Below are positions 54,017 to 62,191 of a DNA stretch of 64,000 bases, piece after piece. Below the pieces are notes generated by a model that was given only the letters and a program-made list of their open reading frames with translations, had not been told where the DNA came from and did not search any database. This DNA comes from Caldilineaceae bacterium. Lineage in GTDB: Bacteria; Chloroflexota; Anaerolineae; Caldilineales; Caldilineaceae. The stretch spans positions 46,624-110,623 of the forward strand of contig JALHQH010000040.1 of NCBI GenBank assembly GCA_022842065.1, read 5' to 3'. A program made the position numbers and the translations under genes. Position 1 is the stretch's first letter. The number at the start of each line of letters is the position of its first letter.

Positions 54017-54123
54017 GATGGGTATCAGTAAATCGGTACATCAGTAAATCAGTACATCAGTACATCAGTACGGTCTGCTGAACTACCGATTTACCGATTT
54101 ACTGATGTACCGATGTACCCATC
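54017..54123. repeat. Facing inverted 8-bp tandem repeats
   Basis: The left arm holds gtaaatcg/gtacatca units and the right arm holds cgatttac/cgatgtac units. The ends gatgggta and tacccatc are exact complements. The central segment is cggtctgctgaacta. It lies between the APH-like stop and the TPP beta-subunit start, just before its aaggag ribosome site. Confidence 0.88.
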
Positions 54124-54146
54124 TACCCGCCTTACAAGGAGAACCC

Positions 54147-54722
54147 ATGAAACGCGCCGACTGTATCAAAGCGCTCTACCCTGAATTTGAAAATTGCCTG
54201 GTGGTGACGATCATGGGGGCCTGCGCCCAAGAATTATATGACCTGGGCCACTGTGACAACTTTTTCTATCTGCAACATGCCATGGGCCTGGCCTCATCGA
54301 TTGGGCTGGGGTTGGCCCTGAACCGGCCACAAGAACGAGTTGTCGTGCTGGATGGCGACGGTTCGGTGCTGATGAACCTGGGTACGCTGGCCACCTTGGC
54401 GCGCTACCGCCCGGCCAATCTGATTCACCTGATCTTTGACAACGGCAGCCTGCTCTCGACCGGCGGTTTTGAAACTCACACCACCCACGGCATTACCGAT
54501 CTGGCTGCGGTGGCGCGGGGCGCTGGCTGTCCCCATGTCGCGGCGGTCAGCAACATGTATGACTTTATGAATGCCGCGGCCGAAGCCTTTGATCGCAATG
54601 ATCTCAGCGTCATCGTTGCCAAGGTTGAAGCCGTTGGCCCGGATCACTTTGGCATGGATCTAAAATTGCCCGAAAATGCCTTCCGCTTTGAGCGCTATAT
54701 CCGCGACAAACAAGCTAATTAA
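54147..54722 (+). CDS. TPP-binding subunit, sulfopyruvate decarboxylase beta-like
   Basis: The protein is 191 aa from the ATG at 54147, preceded by aaggag; the frame is open 14 codons further into the repeat. LQHAMGLASSIGLGLAL leads to VLDGDGSVLMNLGTLATLAR, the GDG of the TPP-Mg motif, and the distal Asn lies in IFDNGSLLSTGGFET. This is the C-terminal (PP) half of a two-subunit decarboxylase, as in ComE. Its partner half is at 50657. The cyclase gene follows at 54811. Confidence 0.87.
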   Translation: MKRADCIKALYPEFENCLVVTIMGACAQELYDLGHCDNFFYLQHAMGLASSIGLGLALNRPQERVVVLDGDGSVLMNLGTLATLARYRPANLIHLIFDNGSLLSTGGFETHTTHGITDLAAVARGAGCPHVAAVSNMYDFMNAAAEAFDRNDLSVIVAKVEAVGPDHFGMDLKLPENAFRFERYIRDKQAN

Positions 54723-54810
54723 CAATTAATGAAAAACAATTGACAATTAATTGTATAAACGCCTGTGGAGCCCATCCCATCTAATTGATGAACAACTCAA
54801 GGAGCTAACC

Positions 54811-55599
54811 ATGAGTGTACCTGTGACTGTCCTCTCCCTGCTAGTTGAAGAATTGCGTACCGGCCGTGTCAAAGTGGTTGATCTGACCCAACCACTCGGC
54901 CCTGATACCCCGGTGATTGATCTGCCGTCGATCTTTGCCCCATCACCTGGGTTAACGATAGAGGTGATCTCGAACTATGACGACAAAGGGCCGGCCTGGT
55001 ATTGGAATACCCTGCATCTCGGCGAACATACTGGTACGCACTTCGACGCCCCGGTCCATTGGATCACGGGCAAGGATCGTGCCAACAATACCACCGACAC
55101 CCTACCCGTGCGCCAATTTGTCGGTCCTGCCTGTGTGGTGGATGTGAGCAAAGAGGTGGCCCAGTATGAAGATTTCCTGCTCACGCGCGAATATGTGCAG
55201 GCGTGGGAAGGTGAACATGGCAAGATTGCGCCCGGCTCCTGGTTGTTGCTGCGCTCTGATTGGTCCAAACGCCAGGGGCGTGAAGCCTTTTTGAATGTGC
55301 GCGAAGATGGCGCGCACTCCCCTGGTTTTCACCCCGATTGTCTGCGCTTTCTTGCCCACGAGCGTGATGTGCTCGGCGTCGGCGTCGAAACGGTGGGGAC
55401 TGATGCTGGTCAGGCTGGTGCCTTTGATCCCCCTTTCCCCGCCCACAACATCATGCATGGCTCGGGGCGCCTGGGCTTAGCCAGCCTCTGCAACCTGGAT
55501 CAACTGCCGCCCACCGGCGCGATTCTGATTGCCGCGCCCCTCAAAATCGTCAACGGCTCGGGTAGCCCTGTACGCGTGATCGCGCTGACTACGGCATGA
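54811..55599 (+). CDS. Cyclase family protein (kynurenine formamidase-like hydrolase)
   Basis: The protein is 262 aa from the ATG at 54811, after caaggagc. VKVVDLTQPLGPDTPVIDL is the usual N terminus, and GEHTGTHFDAPVHW is the HxGTHxDxPxH metal motif. WLLLRSDWSKRQ and HPDCLRFLAHERDVLGVGVE are also family-typical. It would hydrolyse an amide or lactone using a divalent metal. Following the TPP subunit gene, it may act in the same breakdown route. The substrate is unknown. Confidence 0.92.
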   Translation: MSVPVTVLSLLVEELRTGRVKVVDLTQPLGPDTPVIDLPSIFAPSPGLTIEVISNYDDKGPAWYWNTLHLGEHTGTHFDAPVHWITGKDRANNTTDTLPVRQFVGPACVVDVSKEVAQYEDFLLTREYVQAWEGEHGKIAPGSWLLLRSDWSKRQGREAFLNVREDGAHSPGFHPDCLRFLAHERDVLGVGVETVGTDAGQAGAFDPPFPAHNIMHGSGRLGLASLCNLDQLPPTGAILIAAPLKIVNGSGSPVRVIALTTA

Positions 55600-55686
55600 G
55601 ACGTGAAACGTGATTCGTGCTACGTGAACGAGCAGAGGGTACGCCATCACGCCATCACGAATTACGCAGCACGTTTTCACGTTTTA
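55600..55686. repeat. Low-complexity inverted arms of acgtga-type words
   Basis: The left arm (about 55600-55630) has acgtgaaacgtg followed by attcgtgctacgtga. The right arm (about 55656-55686) has the reverse-complement-like words tcacgaattacgcagcacg and ttttcacgtttt. Pairing is imperfect. It fills the gap between the cyclase and SCO1 genes and resembles in style the 8-bp arrays elsewhere. Confidence 0.6.
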
Positions 55687-55711
55687 ACTCGTTTGTGGTA
55701 AAATTCACAGT

Positions 55712-56317
55712 ATGATGAAACGCACAACAAACCAACTTCTACTCGTTATCTTCGTGCTCGTGCTATTGGTCGGCTGTAGCAAACCGCACACCTTCAACGG
55801 CACAACCTTTGATGAAACCGGGCCGGCCTTTGACTTCGTCGGCACCAACTATGACGGTTCGCCCTTTAAGCTGAGCGACCAGCGTGGGAAGGTCGTGTTG
55901 ATCTTCTTTGGCTATACTTTCTGCCCCGATGTTTGCCCCTTTACGCTGGCCGATATGAATACCATGGCCACCCAATTGGGTGATGCGGCTGATGATGTTG
56001 CCTTCGTCTTTGTGACGGTTGACCCAGAACGCGATACGCTGGAAAAGTTGGCGACCTACATTCCTTCCTTTAACGCTGATTTTTACGGGGTGCGGCTGGA
56101 AGGTGAGATGTATGAAGCAACCAAGACTGCGTATGGGGTCTATGTCGCGCAAAATCCGGTGGAAGGTAGTGAAGTCCCTGGTAGCTACTTTGTCGATCAC
56201 ACCGGCATCATCTATGTGATTGACAAACAGGGTAATCTTGCCGAAGTCTTCAGCCCCGGCAGTGATGCCGCAACGATGCTGCCCGATGTTGAATACTGGC
56301 TCAGCCGACGAGGATAA
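55712..56317 (+). CDS. SCO1/SenC/PrrC-family lipoprotein
   Basis: This 201-aa protein has a lipoprotein signal (LVLLVGC, lipidated Cys at 22). The thioredoxin fold has FFGYTFCPDVCPF, giving the copper-binding CxxxC pair C71/C75, and H163 in FVDHTGIIYVID as the third ligand. These proteins deliver copper to the CuA site of cytochrome oxidase or act as redox chaperones on the outer membrane face. The M23 gene starts 6 bp later, so the two are co-transcribed. No oxidase genes are in the window. Confidence 0.94.
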   Translation: MMKRTTNQLLLVIFVLVLLVGCSKPHTFNGTTFDETGPAFDFVGTNYDGSPFKLSDQRGKVVLIFFGYTFCPDVCPFTLADMNTMATQLGDAADDVAFVFVTVDPERDTLEKLATYIPSFNADFYGVRLEGEMYEATKTAYGVYVAQNPVEGSEVPGSYFVDHTGIIYVIDKQGNLAEVFSPGSDAATMLPDVEYWLSRRG

Positions 56318-56323
56318 AGTTTG

Positions 56324-57052
56324 ATGGTACGATGGCTTCTGCTCGGGGGCGGCTTGCTGTTGGGGTTACTGCTGCTGTTTCTCGTTATCTTGCGCCTGTG
56401 GCAGCCGGCGGCCTCAGGCCAAATTATCCGCTTGCGCCAATGGCTGGACAATCCTCAAGGGTACCCAACGTGGTCTATCACGGCGGGGAGCCGTTGTGGC
56501 AATGCCCCAATGTTGCTGCCCACGAATGGCTATGTCGGTTTTGGCTGGGATGACAGTTTTCGTCCCGGCCATCGTCATTCTGGGCTGGATATCTTTGGCC
56601 CGGACCCCGAAAACAATTTGACCCCGATTGTTGCTGCCTATGATGGTTACCTCACGCGCGAAGACGACTGGAAGAGCACTGTCATTATTCGCCACCCTGC
56701 CTTCCCCGCGGTGCCGGCGGCCGGGATTGCAGCTGGGACTGAGATCTGGACTTATTACACCCACATGGCTGCGCGCGATGGTACTGCCTCCTATATCGCG
56801 CCTGGTTTTCCCCCCGGTACCCACGAACAATTTGTCAAAGCCGGCACCTTATTAGGACGACAAGGCAACTGGGGCGGTAGCCGCTGGCAGTTTACTGGTC
56901 GCCACCTGCACTTCTCCGTGGTCAAAGCCGACGCCACTGGTAGTTACGCCGATGAGCGCGAAATTGCCAACACCTATGACCCCTTGCCCCTGCTTGGCTT
57001 GGCCGCAGATGCGGATGGCTTCATTCGCTGTGCCGGCGCAGCAACACCTTGA
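56324..57052 (+). CDS. Membrane-anchored M23/LytM-type peptidase
   Basis: The protein is 242 aa from the ATG at 56324; a TTG one codon earlier is in frame. An N-terminal transmembrane helix (LLLGGGLLLGLLLLFLVILR) is followed by an extracellular M23 domain. H85 and D89 are in HRHSGLDI, and H194/H196 are in GRHLHFSV, the zinc ligands of the LytM fold. TYYTHMAA adds a further His. A role in cell-wall cleavage or a related peptide bond is likely. It is coupled to the SCO1 gene. Confidence 0.85.
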   Translation: MVRWLLLGGGLLLGLLLLFLVILRLWQPAASGQIIRLRQWLDNPQGYPTWSITAGSRCGNAPMLLPTNGYVGFGWDDSFRPGHRHSGLDIFGPDPENNLTPIVAAYDGYLTREDDWKSTVIIRHPAFPAVPAAGIAAGTEIWTYYTHMAARDGTASYIAPGFPPGTHEQFVKAGTLLGRQGNWGGSRWQFTGRHLHFSVVKADATGSYADEREIANTYDPLPLLGLAADADGFIRCAGAATP

Positions 57053-57169
57053 TCTGCCTATCCAGCCGACCAGGATCGAGTTCCCCCAAGTGGCTGATGC
57101 TGATGGCACCGCGCGCGCCTATACTGAAGGGTGAATTATCGCTGCTGTTATGTCATAAGGAGTACGACC

Positions 57170-57577
57170 ATGACAATGCCCACGACAAAAATCGAAATGC
57201 CCCCGACCAACGAAGACGGTCTCCCTGTTGAAACCATGGTGACAATTGAAACTGTGCCCGTCGCGCCCCCGCCAGCCGCCGAAAGCAACGGTGTTGCACC
57301 GGACGCCAAACAAGGCTGGATCGAGGAAATTGAGATTGCCGGTAGCCAATTGGTTGAGCGCGTCAAAGAGTTGGTCAGCGAAGGCAATGTGCGCCGTTTG
57401 GTTGTTCGTACTGCCGAGGATCGGGTGTTGCTGGAGATTCCACTGACCGCCGGGGTGGCTGTTGGTGGGGTGGTCACGATCTTTGCGCCGGTCTTGGCCG
57501 CGCTGGGTGCCTTGGCTGCGCTAATCGCCCACGTCAAAGTGCAAATCATCCGCAACGCTGATACGCCGGACGCTTAA
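57170..57577 (+). CDS. DUF4342 protein
   Basis: The protein is 135 aa from the ATG at 57170, after aaggag. The N-terminal 50 residues are Pro/Thr/Glu-rich. IEEIEIAGSQLVERVKELVS and EGNVRRLVVRTAEDRVLLEI are the DUF4342 core, followed by a hydrophobic hairpin (GVAVGGVVTIFAPVLAALGA) and a short tail. The layout suggests a cytoplasmic part with a membrane-dipping segment. No function is known. A terminator follows at 57607. Confidence 0.83.
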   Translation: MTMPTTKIEMPPTNEDGLPVETMVTIETVPVAPPPAAESNGVAPDAKQGWIEEIEIAGSQLVERVKELVSEGNVRRLVVRTAEDRVLLEIPLTAGVAVGGVVTIFAPVLAALGALAALIAHVKVQIIRNADTPDA

Positions 57578-57606
57578 GCACTCTTACCAGATGGGCTGTG
57601 CACGCT

Positions 57607-57632
57607 GGCTCCCTAGCCCCAGGGAGCCTTTT
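57607..57632 (+). terminator. Rho-independent terminator after DUF4342
   Basis: ggctccct (57607-57614) pairs with agggagcc (57621-57628) over a 6-nt loop and is followed by TTTT. It lies 30 bp after the DUF4342 stop. Confidence 0.85.
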
Positions 57633-57690
57633 GTCTGCAAAATGCTGTGCACACATCACCGGACGCGCCAACCACAAAGAAGCCCGCACC

Positions 57691-58470
57691 ATGCGTGCAT
57701 TTTACGAAGCGTTTTATCGTGCGTTGCCGATAAGCCAAAGTTATGGCCGGTTTTGCGCTGCTGCTTTTGGCTGCAACCTCGCACAACATGGCTTTGCCGA
57801 TCTACACCAACTCCAGGCCCTGCTGGAGACGCTCCAACTTGCGCACACGGCCCATCTGCTCGACCTGGGCTGTGGTAATGGTCTGATTGCCGAATATCTG
57901 GCCGCCGCAACCGGTGCTGAAGTCACCGGGCTGGATTATATCCCCCAGGCCATTGCCCAAGCGCAGGCGCGCGTGGGCGCGAACGTGCCGCGCCGCCACT
58001 TTGTGGTTGGCGACATCAACGCACTTGAGCTGCCGAGCGCGACATTCGATGCCATTGTCGCCATTGATACCATTTACTTTAGCAACGACTATGCTGCGAC
58101 CGTCTGCCAGCTTAAAGCGGCGCTGCGCCCGCGTGGTCAGTTGGCCTTCTTTTATAGCTATGGCTGGGGACCATGGCTGGACCGCGCTGATTTTGCGGTA
58201 GCAAGCCTCGCCCCGGACCAGACCCCATTGGCCTACGCCTTGCAAAGTAATGGTTTGACCTTTACAGCCCAAGATTTTACAGGGCAAGATTATCAATTGG
58301 CACTCCAGCGTAAAGCACTTTTAGTCGCCCAAGCGTCCGACTTTGCCGCGGAAGCGCTGCTTTTTCTCTACAACAATCGTCTGGCCGAGTGTAATGGGAT
58401 TATCCAAGCCTATGAATTGGGCTTGCACCGGCGCTATCTTTACCACGCAACTACTGGAGCACGAAGATGA
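57691..58470 (+). CDS. Class I SAM-dependent methyltransferase
   Basis: The protein is 259 aa from the ATG at 57691; an open frame from 57598 crosses the terminator and is rejected. HLLDLGCGNGLIAEYLAAAT is motif I, GLDYIPQAIAQAQAR motif II, and FVVGDINALELPSATFDAIV and LKAALRPRGQLAFFY follow. Its last codons overlap the next gene (ATGA at 58467). The substrate is unknown, probably a small molecule. The N-terminal 60 residues are helical and likely cap the active site. Confidence 0.88.
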   Translation: MRAFYEAFYRALPISQSYGRFCAAAFGCNLAQHGFADLHQLQALLETLQLAHTAHLLDLGCGNGLIAEYLAAATGAEVTGLDYIPQAIAQAQARVGANVPRRHFVVGDINALELPSATFDAIVAIDTIYFSNDYAATVCQLKAALRPRGQLAFFYSYGWGPWLDRADFAVASLAPDQTPLAYALQSNGLTFTAQDFTGQDYQLALQRKALLVAQASDFAAEALLFLYNNRLAECNGIIQAYELGLHRRYLYHATTGARR

Positions 58471-59423
58471 CTGCAACCATCGACGCCCCCTCGCCGGGCA
58501 CATTGCGTGTAACCACGCGTCCCCTTGTCAACGAGGCCGACTTTTGGCAGGTGCGTAACCTTTTGCAGACCAGCTATCGGCTGACCCCGCTCGGTTTTAA
58601 CTGGGAGGTCAGGCGCTGGGATGGACAGCGTTTTTACACCGCCCACCCTGAATGGCCAGCGCACCGCCTTGGACGGGTCCAATTGTGGGAAAATGCCACG
58701 GGCGAATTGGTTGGCGTCGTCAATGCCGAAGGCGACGGCGAAGCGCATCTACAACTTCATCCGGCCTACCGCCACCTGGAAGAAGCAATGATCGACTGGG
58801 CGGAAGCGGCGCTACCCACCTTGCGGCCCGATAGCACAAGGCCGCAACTTGAGCTCTTTGTTTATGAGTATGACCTGGCGCGGCAGGCATTGCTGCGGGC
58901 GCGGGGTTATACCAAGTTGACGGGTGGTGGTGTGACACGTCGTCTATCATTGGCAACCCCGCACCTGGAAGTGCCGGCCATTGCGCCGGGCTATACCCTG
59001 CGTACCACTGACCCAACCGACCTGGCCGACTGTCAGCAGATCGCGGATCTGTTAAACGCCGCTTTCAACCGTGATTTTCACACCGCCTTGGAGTATCAAA
59101 ATTTTACACGGTTTGCCCCTTCCTTCCGGCCCCATCTCGATCTGGTTGCCGTTGCCCCGGATGGCACCTTTGCGGCCTATGTGGGCATTCCTTATGACGA
59201 AGCTAACCGTCTGGGCATCTTTGAACCAGTCTGCACCCATCCTGATCATCGCCGGCATGGTCTAGCTCGTTCGCTGATGGTCGAGGGGTTGCAGCGGTTA
59301 AGGGTGCTGGGAGCAGCCGACGTCATGGTCGGTACCGGTGACATGATCCCAGCCAATCGGCTCTATGACAGCCTTGGCTTTACGGAAACCTGCAAAGGTT
59401 ACACCTGGCGCAAAGTCTTTTGA
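58467..59423 (+). CDS. Tandem GNAT-domain acetyltransferase
   Basis: This 318-aa protein has an N-terminal half (residues 1-165) that looks like a degenerate GNAT domain. The C-terminal half (170-318) carries the acetyl-CoA motif VCTHPDHRRHGLARSLMVEG and the closing NRLYDSLGFTETCKGYTW. The start overlaps the methyltransferase stop by four bases. Such two-domain GNATs acetylate amino groups of small molecules; the acceptor here is not known. Confidence 0.87.
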   Translation: MTATIDAPSPGTLRVTTRPLVNEADFWQVRNLLQTSYRLTPLGFNWEVRRWDGQRFYTAHPEWPAHRLGRVQLWENATGELVGVVNAEGDGEAHLQLHPAYRHLEEAMIDWAEAALPTLRPDSTRPQLELFVYEYDLARQALLRARGYTKLTGGGVTRRLSLATPHLEVPAIAPGYTLRTTDPTDLADCQQIADLLNAAFNRDFHTALEYQNFTRFAPSFRPHLDLVAVAPDGTFAAYVGIPYDEANRLGIFEPVCTHPDHRRHGLARSLMVEGLQRLRVLGAADVMVGTGDMIPANRLYDSLGFTETCKGYTWRKVF

Positions 59424-59507
59424 GTGCTTTGGGCCAGATGCCGTCACCGATCGCATTTGCGCGTTACTGGGTAGCCGTTACCCATTGCGTAGCACCAAGG
59501 AGCCAAT

Positions 59508-59999
59508 ATGGCCACGATTACGCGCCTTTCGCCCTTGCCCGCGTTGACTGTCACCTTAGCGCCTGCTAGTCTGCCGGACGCGGAAGGTTTGACGGAGATT
59601 TCTACGCGCGCCTTTCACAGCGACATTACCTGCGGCGCTCCGACAAAAAGTGGTCCCCCTGGTTATGATTCCCCCGCTTGGCAACGGGCCATGATGGGGC
59701 AAGCGACCGCCTATCTCAAGATCTTGGTCAATGACGAAATGGTGGGTGGGGCAATTATCTTTAACCAAGGTCATGGTAACTTCTACCTGGGCCGCATTTT
59801 TGTCGATCCGGCCTACCATGGTCAGGGGGTGGGTACACAGGCAATGGTGCTGCTACAGGCCTATTTTCCTGCGGCGCGCAAGTGGAAGTTGGAGACGCCA
59901 ACCTGGAACAGCCGTACCACTAATTTCTATCAAAAGCTGGGCTTTCGACTGATCAGAGCCAGCGACGAGGATCTTTTCTTTGAGAAAAAACTGGGCTAA
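59508..59999 (+). CDS. GNAT acetyltransferase
   Basis: This 163-aa protein has ITRLSPLPALTVTLAPASLP before the core. GGAIIFNQGHGNFYLGRIFV and DPAYHGQGVGTQAMVLLQAY form the beta4-alpha3 acetyl-CoA loop, and NFYQKLGFRLIRASDEDLFF closes the fold. An aaggag site precedes the ATG at 59508. It follows the tandem GNAT gene by 84 bp, and the unit ends at the hairpin at 60020. Confidence 0.9.
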   Translation: MATITRLSPLPALTVTLAPASLPDAEGLTEISTRAFHSDITCGAPTKSGPPGYDSPAWQRAMMGQATAYLKILVNDEMVGGAIIFNQGHGNFYLGRIFVDPAYHGQGVGTQAMVLLQAYFPAARKWKLETPTWNSRTTNFYQKLGFRLIRASDEDLFFEKKLG

Positions 60000-60019
60000 T
60001 GGCTGAAGCGCATGCTGGT

Positions 60020-60057
60020 CGTTGGGGAATGGCTCGTTTTCGAGCCATTCCCCAACG
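60020..60057. terminator. 17-bp perfect hairpin between convergent genes
   Basis: cgttggggaatggctcg (60020-60036) pairs perfectly with 60041-60057 over the loop tttt. A further copy of the right-arm word (gagccattcccc) follows at once. It lies between the GNAT stop (59999) and the ggt stop (60083) and can serve both transcripts, although no clear T-run follows. Confidence 0.75.
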
Positions 60058-60082
60058 AGCCATTCCCCCACGCCCACCATAT

Positions 60083-61783
60083 TTACCAACCCACGGCCGC
60101 GCCATCCATACGTGGTTCGCTGCCGCCGGTCAACATGCCGGTGACTGGATCGCGCAGGATCACCTGGCCACCGCCAAAAGCGACCTCGCTGAAGCCGGTC
60201 ATTGGTGCGAGCTGATGGCCGCGTCGCGCCAATTCGGCCAGCGTCGCAAAGTCCCAGCCCTCTTCGACTTGCACAAGCCCACCTGCTTGGGTTGCCCCCA
60301 TGAGTTGCACGCCCATGCCTGCGGCCAAAGAGGAGAGCCGCCAACGGGGGCGGTCGAGCGCAGCCTGCGGCGTGAGGCCCAGGTCGATCAGATTGACCAA
60401 GACTTGGAAGTGCCCCTGGGGCTGCATGGCTCCCCCCATTACCCCATAACTGGCATGTAATTCGCCGGCATAGGGGCCTTGATGATAGACCGTCATCGCT
60501 GGGATGATCGTCTGATAAGAGCGTTTGTTGGGTGCCAAGGTGTTCGGATGGTCAGGAATCAGCGTAAAGTTGGCCCCCCGATTTTGCAACACCACGCCTG
60601 TTCCTGGCACGACCAAGCCAGAGCCAAAGAGCGCGGAAACACTGTTAATAAAGCTACAGGCATTGCCCTCGCCATCAATCACACTCAGGTAAGTTGTGTC
60701 ATTGCCCGTGGGGAGTTCGCCAAACGCGCAGGTCGCCATGGCGCGATCCGGCTGGATCGCTTGGCGGCGGCTGTTGGTATAGGCTGCGCTAGTCAGTTGG
60801 GCCAGCGGGAGGCGCGTCCACGCTGGATCAGCCACCCACTGTTGGGCATCGGCAAAGCCAAGGCGCATACATTCGATCATCGTGTGGACACGTTGGGCCT
60901 CGCTCATGGTCGCCAGTGGGAAACCGGCGGCTAACTGGACCGCCAGAATCGCCGCTAACCCTTGCCCATTGGGGGGACATTCATAGAGCGTTACATCGCC
61001 ATACCGGGCGGTTAATGGCTCTTCCCAATTACTCTGGTGGACGGCCAGATCCTCAGGGGTCAGCCAGCCACCATACCGCTGTACATGTTCGCTCAGCTTG
61101 CGCGCAAAGTCACCCCGATAAAAGTAATCCGGTCCATCGGCTGCGATCCCGCGCAAGGTCTTGGCCAAGGTGGGCAGGCGCATGATTTCACCGGCACGGG
61201 GGGCACGGCCATCCAACAACAGCTCCTCGGCGCTGGGTTGGGCCGGCCCGTTATCGCGATTGCCGCCCTGCCACTGTGGATCGCGCCGCAACTTGGGGAT
61301 ACCCCCGGCCCAGAGGGTGGCGACGAGTTCGGTCACGCCATACCCTTCACTGGCGGTGCGAATAGCTGGTTGAAGCAGATCATGCAGTTCCATCCGGCCA
61401 TGACGTATGACCAGATCGTGCCAGCCGGCGACTGTGCCTGGCACTGTAACCGTGTGCCCTGTACTGCCCGGCATGGCGTCGTAGCCAAGCGCCGTCAGTG
61501 TCGCCGGGTCAGCCGCACTGGCGGCGCGCCCGGAACCATTGAGCGCGGTCACCCTTTTGGTTTTGGCGTCCCAGTAGAGGGCGAAACAGTCACCGCCGAC
61601 CCCGGTCATCATGGGTTCGACGACATTGAGCATGGCGGCGGTGGCGACGGCCGCATCTGCGGCAGTCCCCCCCTTTTTGAGGATGTCGAGCCCAACCTGC
61701 GCCGCGAGGGGTTGGCTGGTGGCAACCATGCCATGGCGAGCATAGACATTAGGGCGCCGTGAGTGAAAGAAAGTGTGGGTCAT
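60083..61783 (-). CDS. ggt: Gamma-glutamyltransferase
   Basis: The protein is 566 aa from the ATG at 61783, after gggag; a start 14 codons upstream is open. GGTAADAAVATAAMLNVVEP, GVGGDCFALYW and NGSGRAASAADP match the family. The autocleavage nucleophile is T363 in GNDTTYLSVIDGEG. DHPNTLAPNKRSYQTIIPAM and ASYGVMGGAMQPQGHFQVL are also conserved. No signal peptide is evident, so this is likely a cytoplasmic YwrD-like member that transfers or hydrolyses gamma-glutamyl groups from glutathione-like thiols. It is a single-gene unit. Confidence 0.94.
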   Translation of the reverse strand: MTHTFFHSRRPNVYARHGMVATSQPLAAQVGLDILKKGGTAADAAVATAAMLNVVEPMMTGVGGDCFALYWDAKTKRVTALNGSGRAASAADPATLTALGYDAMPGSTGHTVTVPGTVAGWHDLVIRHGRMELHDLLQPAIRTASEGYGVTELVATLWAGGIPKLRRDPQWQGGNRDNGPAQPSAEELLLDGRAPRAGEIMRLPTLAKTLRGIAADGPDYFYRGDFARKLSEHVQRYGGWLTPEDLAVHQSNWEEPLTARYGDVTLYECPPNGQGLAAILAVQLAAGFPLATMSEAQRVHTMIECMRLGFADAQQWVADPAWTRLPLAQLTSAAYTNSRRQAIQPDRAMATCAFGELPTGNDTTYLSVIDGEGNACSFINSVSALFGSGLVVPGTGVVLQNRGANFTLIPDHPNTLAPNKRSYQTIIPAMTVYHQGPYAGELHASYGVMGGAMQPQGHFQVLVNLIDLGLTPQAALDRPRWRLSSLAAGMGVQLMGATQAGGLVQVEEGWDFATLAELARRGHQLAPMTGFSEVAFGGGQVILRDPVTGMLTGGSEPRMDGAAVGW

Positions 61784-61882
61784 CTGATTACTCCCTTTGG
61801 ATAGTGTCTGCTGTAGGGTGTTCACTGATTGTGGTTGAGACCAAATTTAAGCTGATAGGAATGGCGCATTTCCCAGCGGACA

Positions 61883-62005
61883 CATTTCACTTTGCGGGCG
61901 CGTTGCTGCTCCCACGCATGTGCGTCGCACTGGTCAAGCGTGGTTTCGCCGCCGCGATCGCGTACGACCAATGCGACGCACCCACCTTGCTCCCAAAGTG
62001 AAATG
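61883..62005. repeat. Nested inverted repeats, about 123 bp, in a 408-bp divergent gap
   Basis: An outer 12-bp stem (catttcactttg at 61883-61894, caaagtgaaatg at 61994-62005) encloses an inner 15-bp stem with one mismatch (61921-61935 with 61966-61980). The gap lies between ggt (-) and the LysM lipoprotein gene (+). Nothing else recognisable is seen in 61784-62191. It could be a structured RNA, a small non-autonomous element or a regulatory hairpin. Confidence 0.65.
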
Positions 62006-62191
62006 CCCTTTCCCAGGAAGCTTGCGTCCACTGTTAGCTTGTGCTATGATGATGCAACTGTTCGACTATCTTGTCTACTTTAAAGTGCGCTCAATTGTAA
62101 AAATGGTCATCAAGATTGTTCGATAATAATTTGAATAACTATTTTTGCAATGAACGTCCTTTAACTCTGTAAAAGAACCTAAAAATTGCCT

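Noticed and set aside
57598..57690. Upstream start of the methyltransferase at 57598
   Set aside because: This extension would run through the terminator hairpin at 57607-57632, and the family core starts after 57691.
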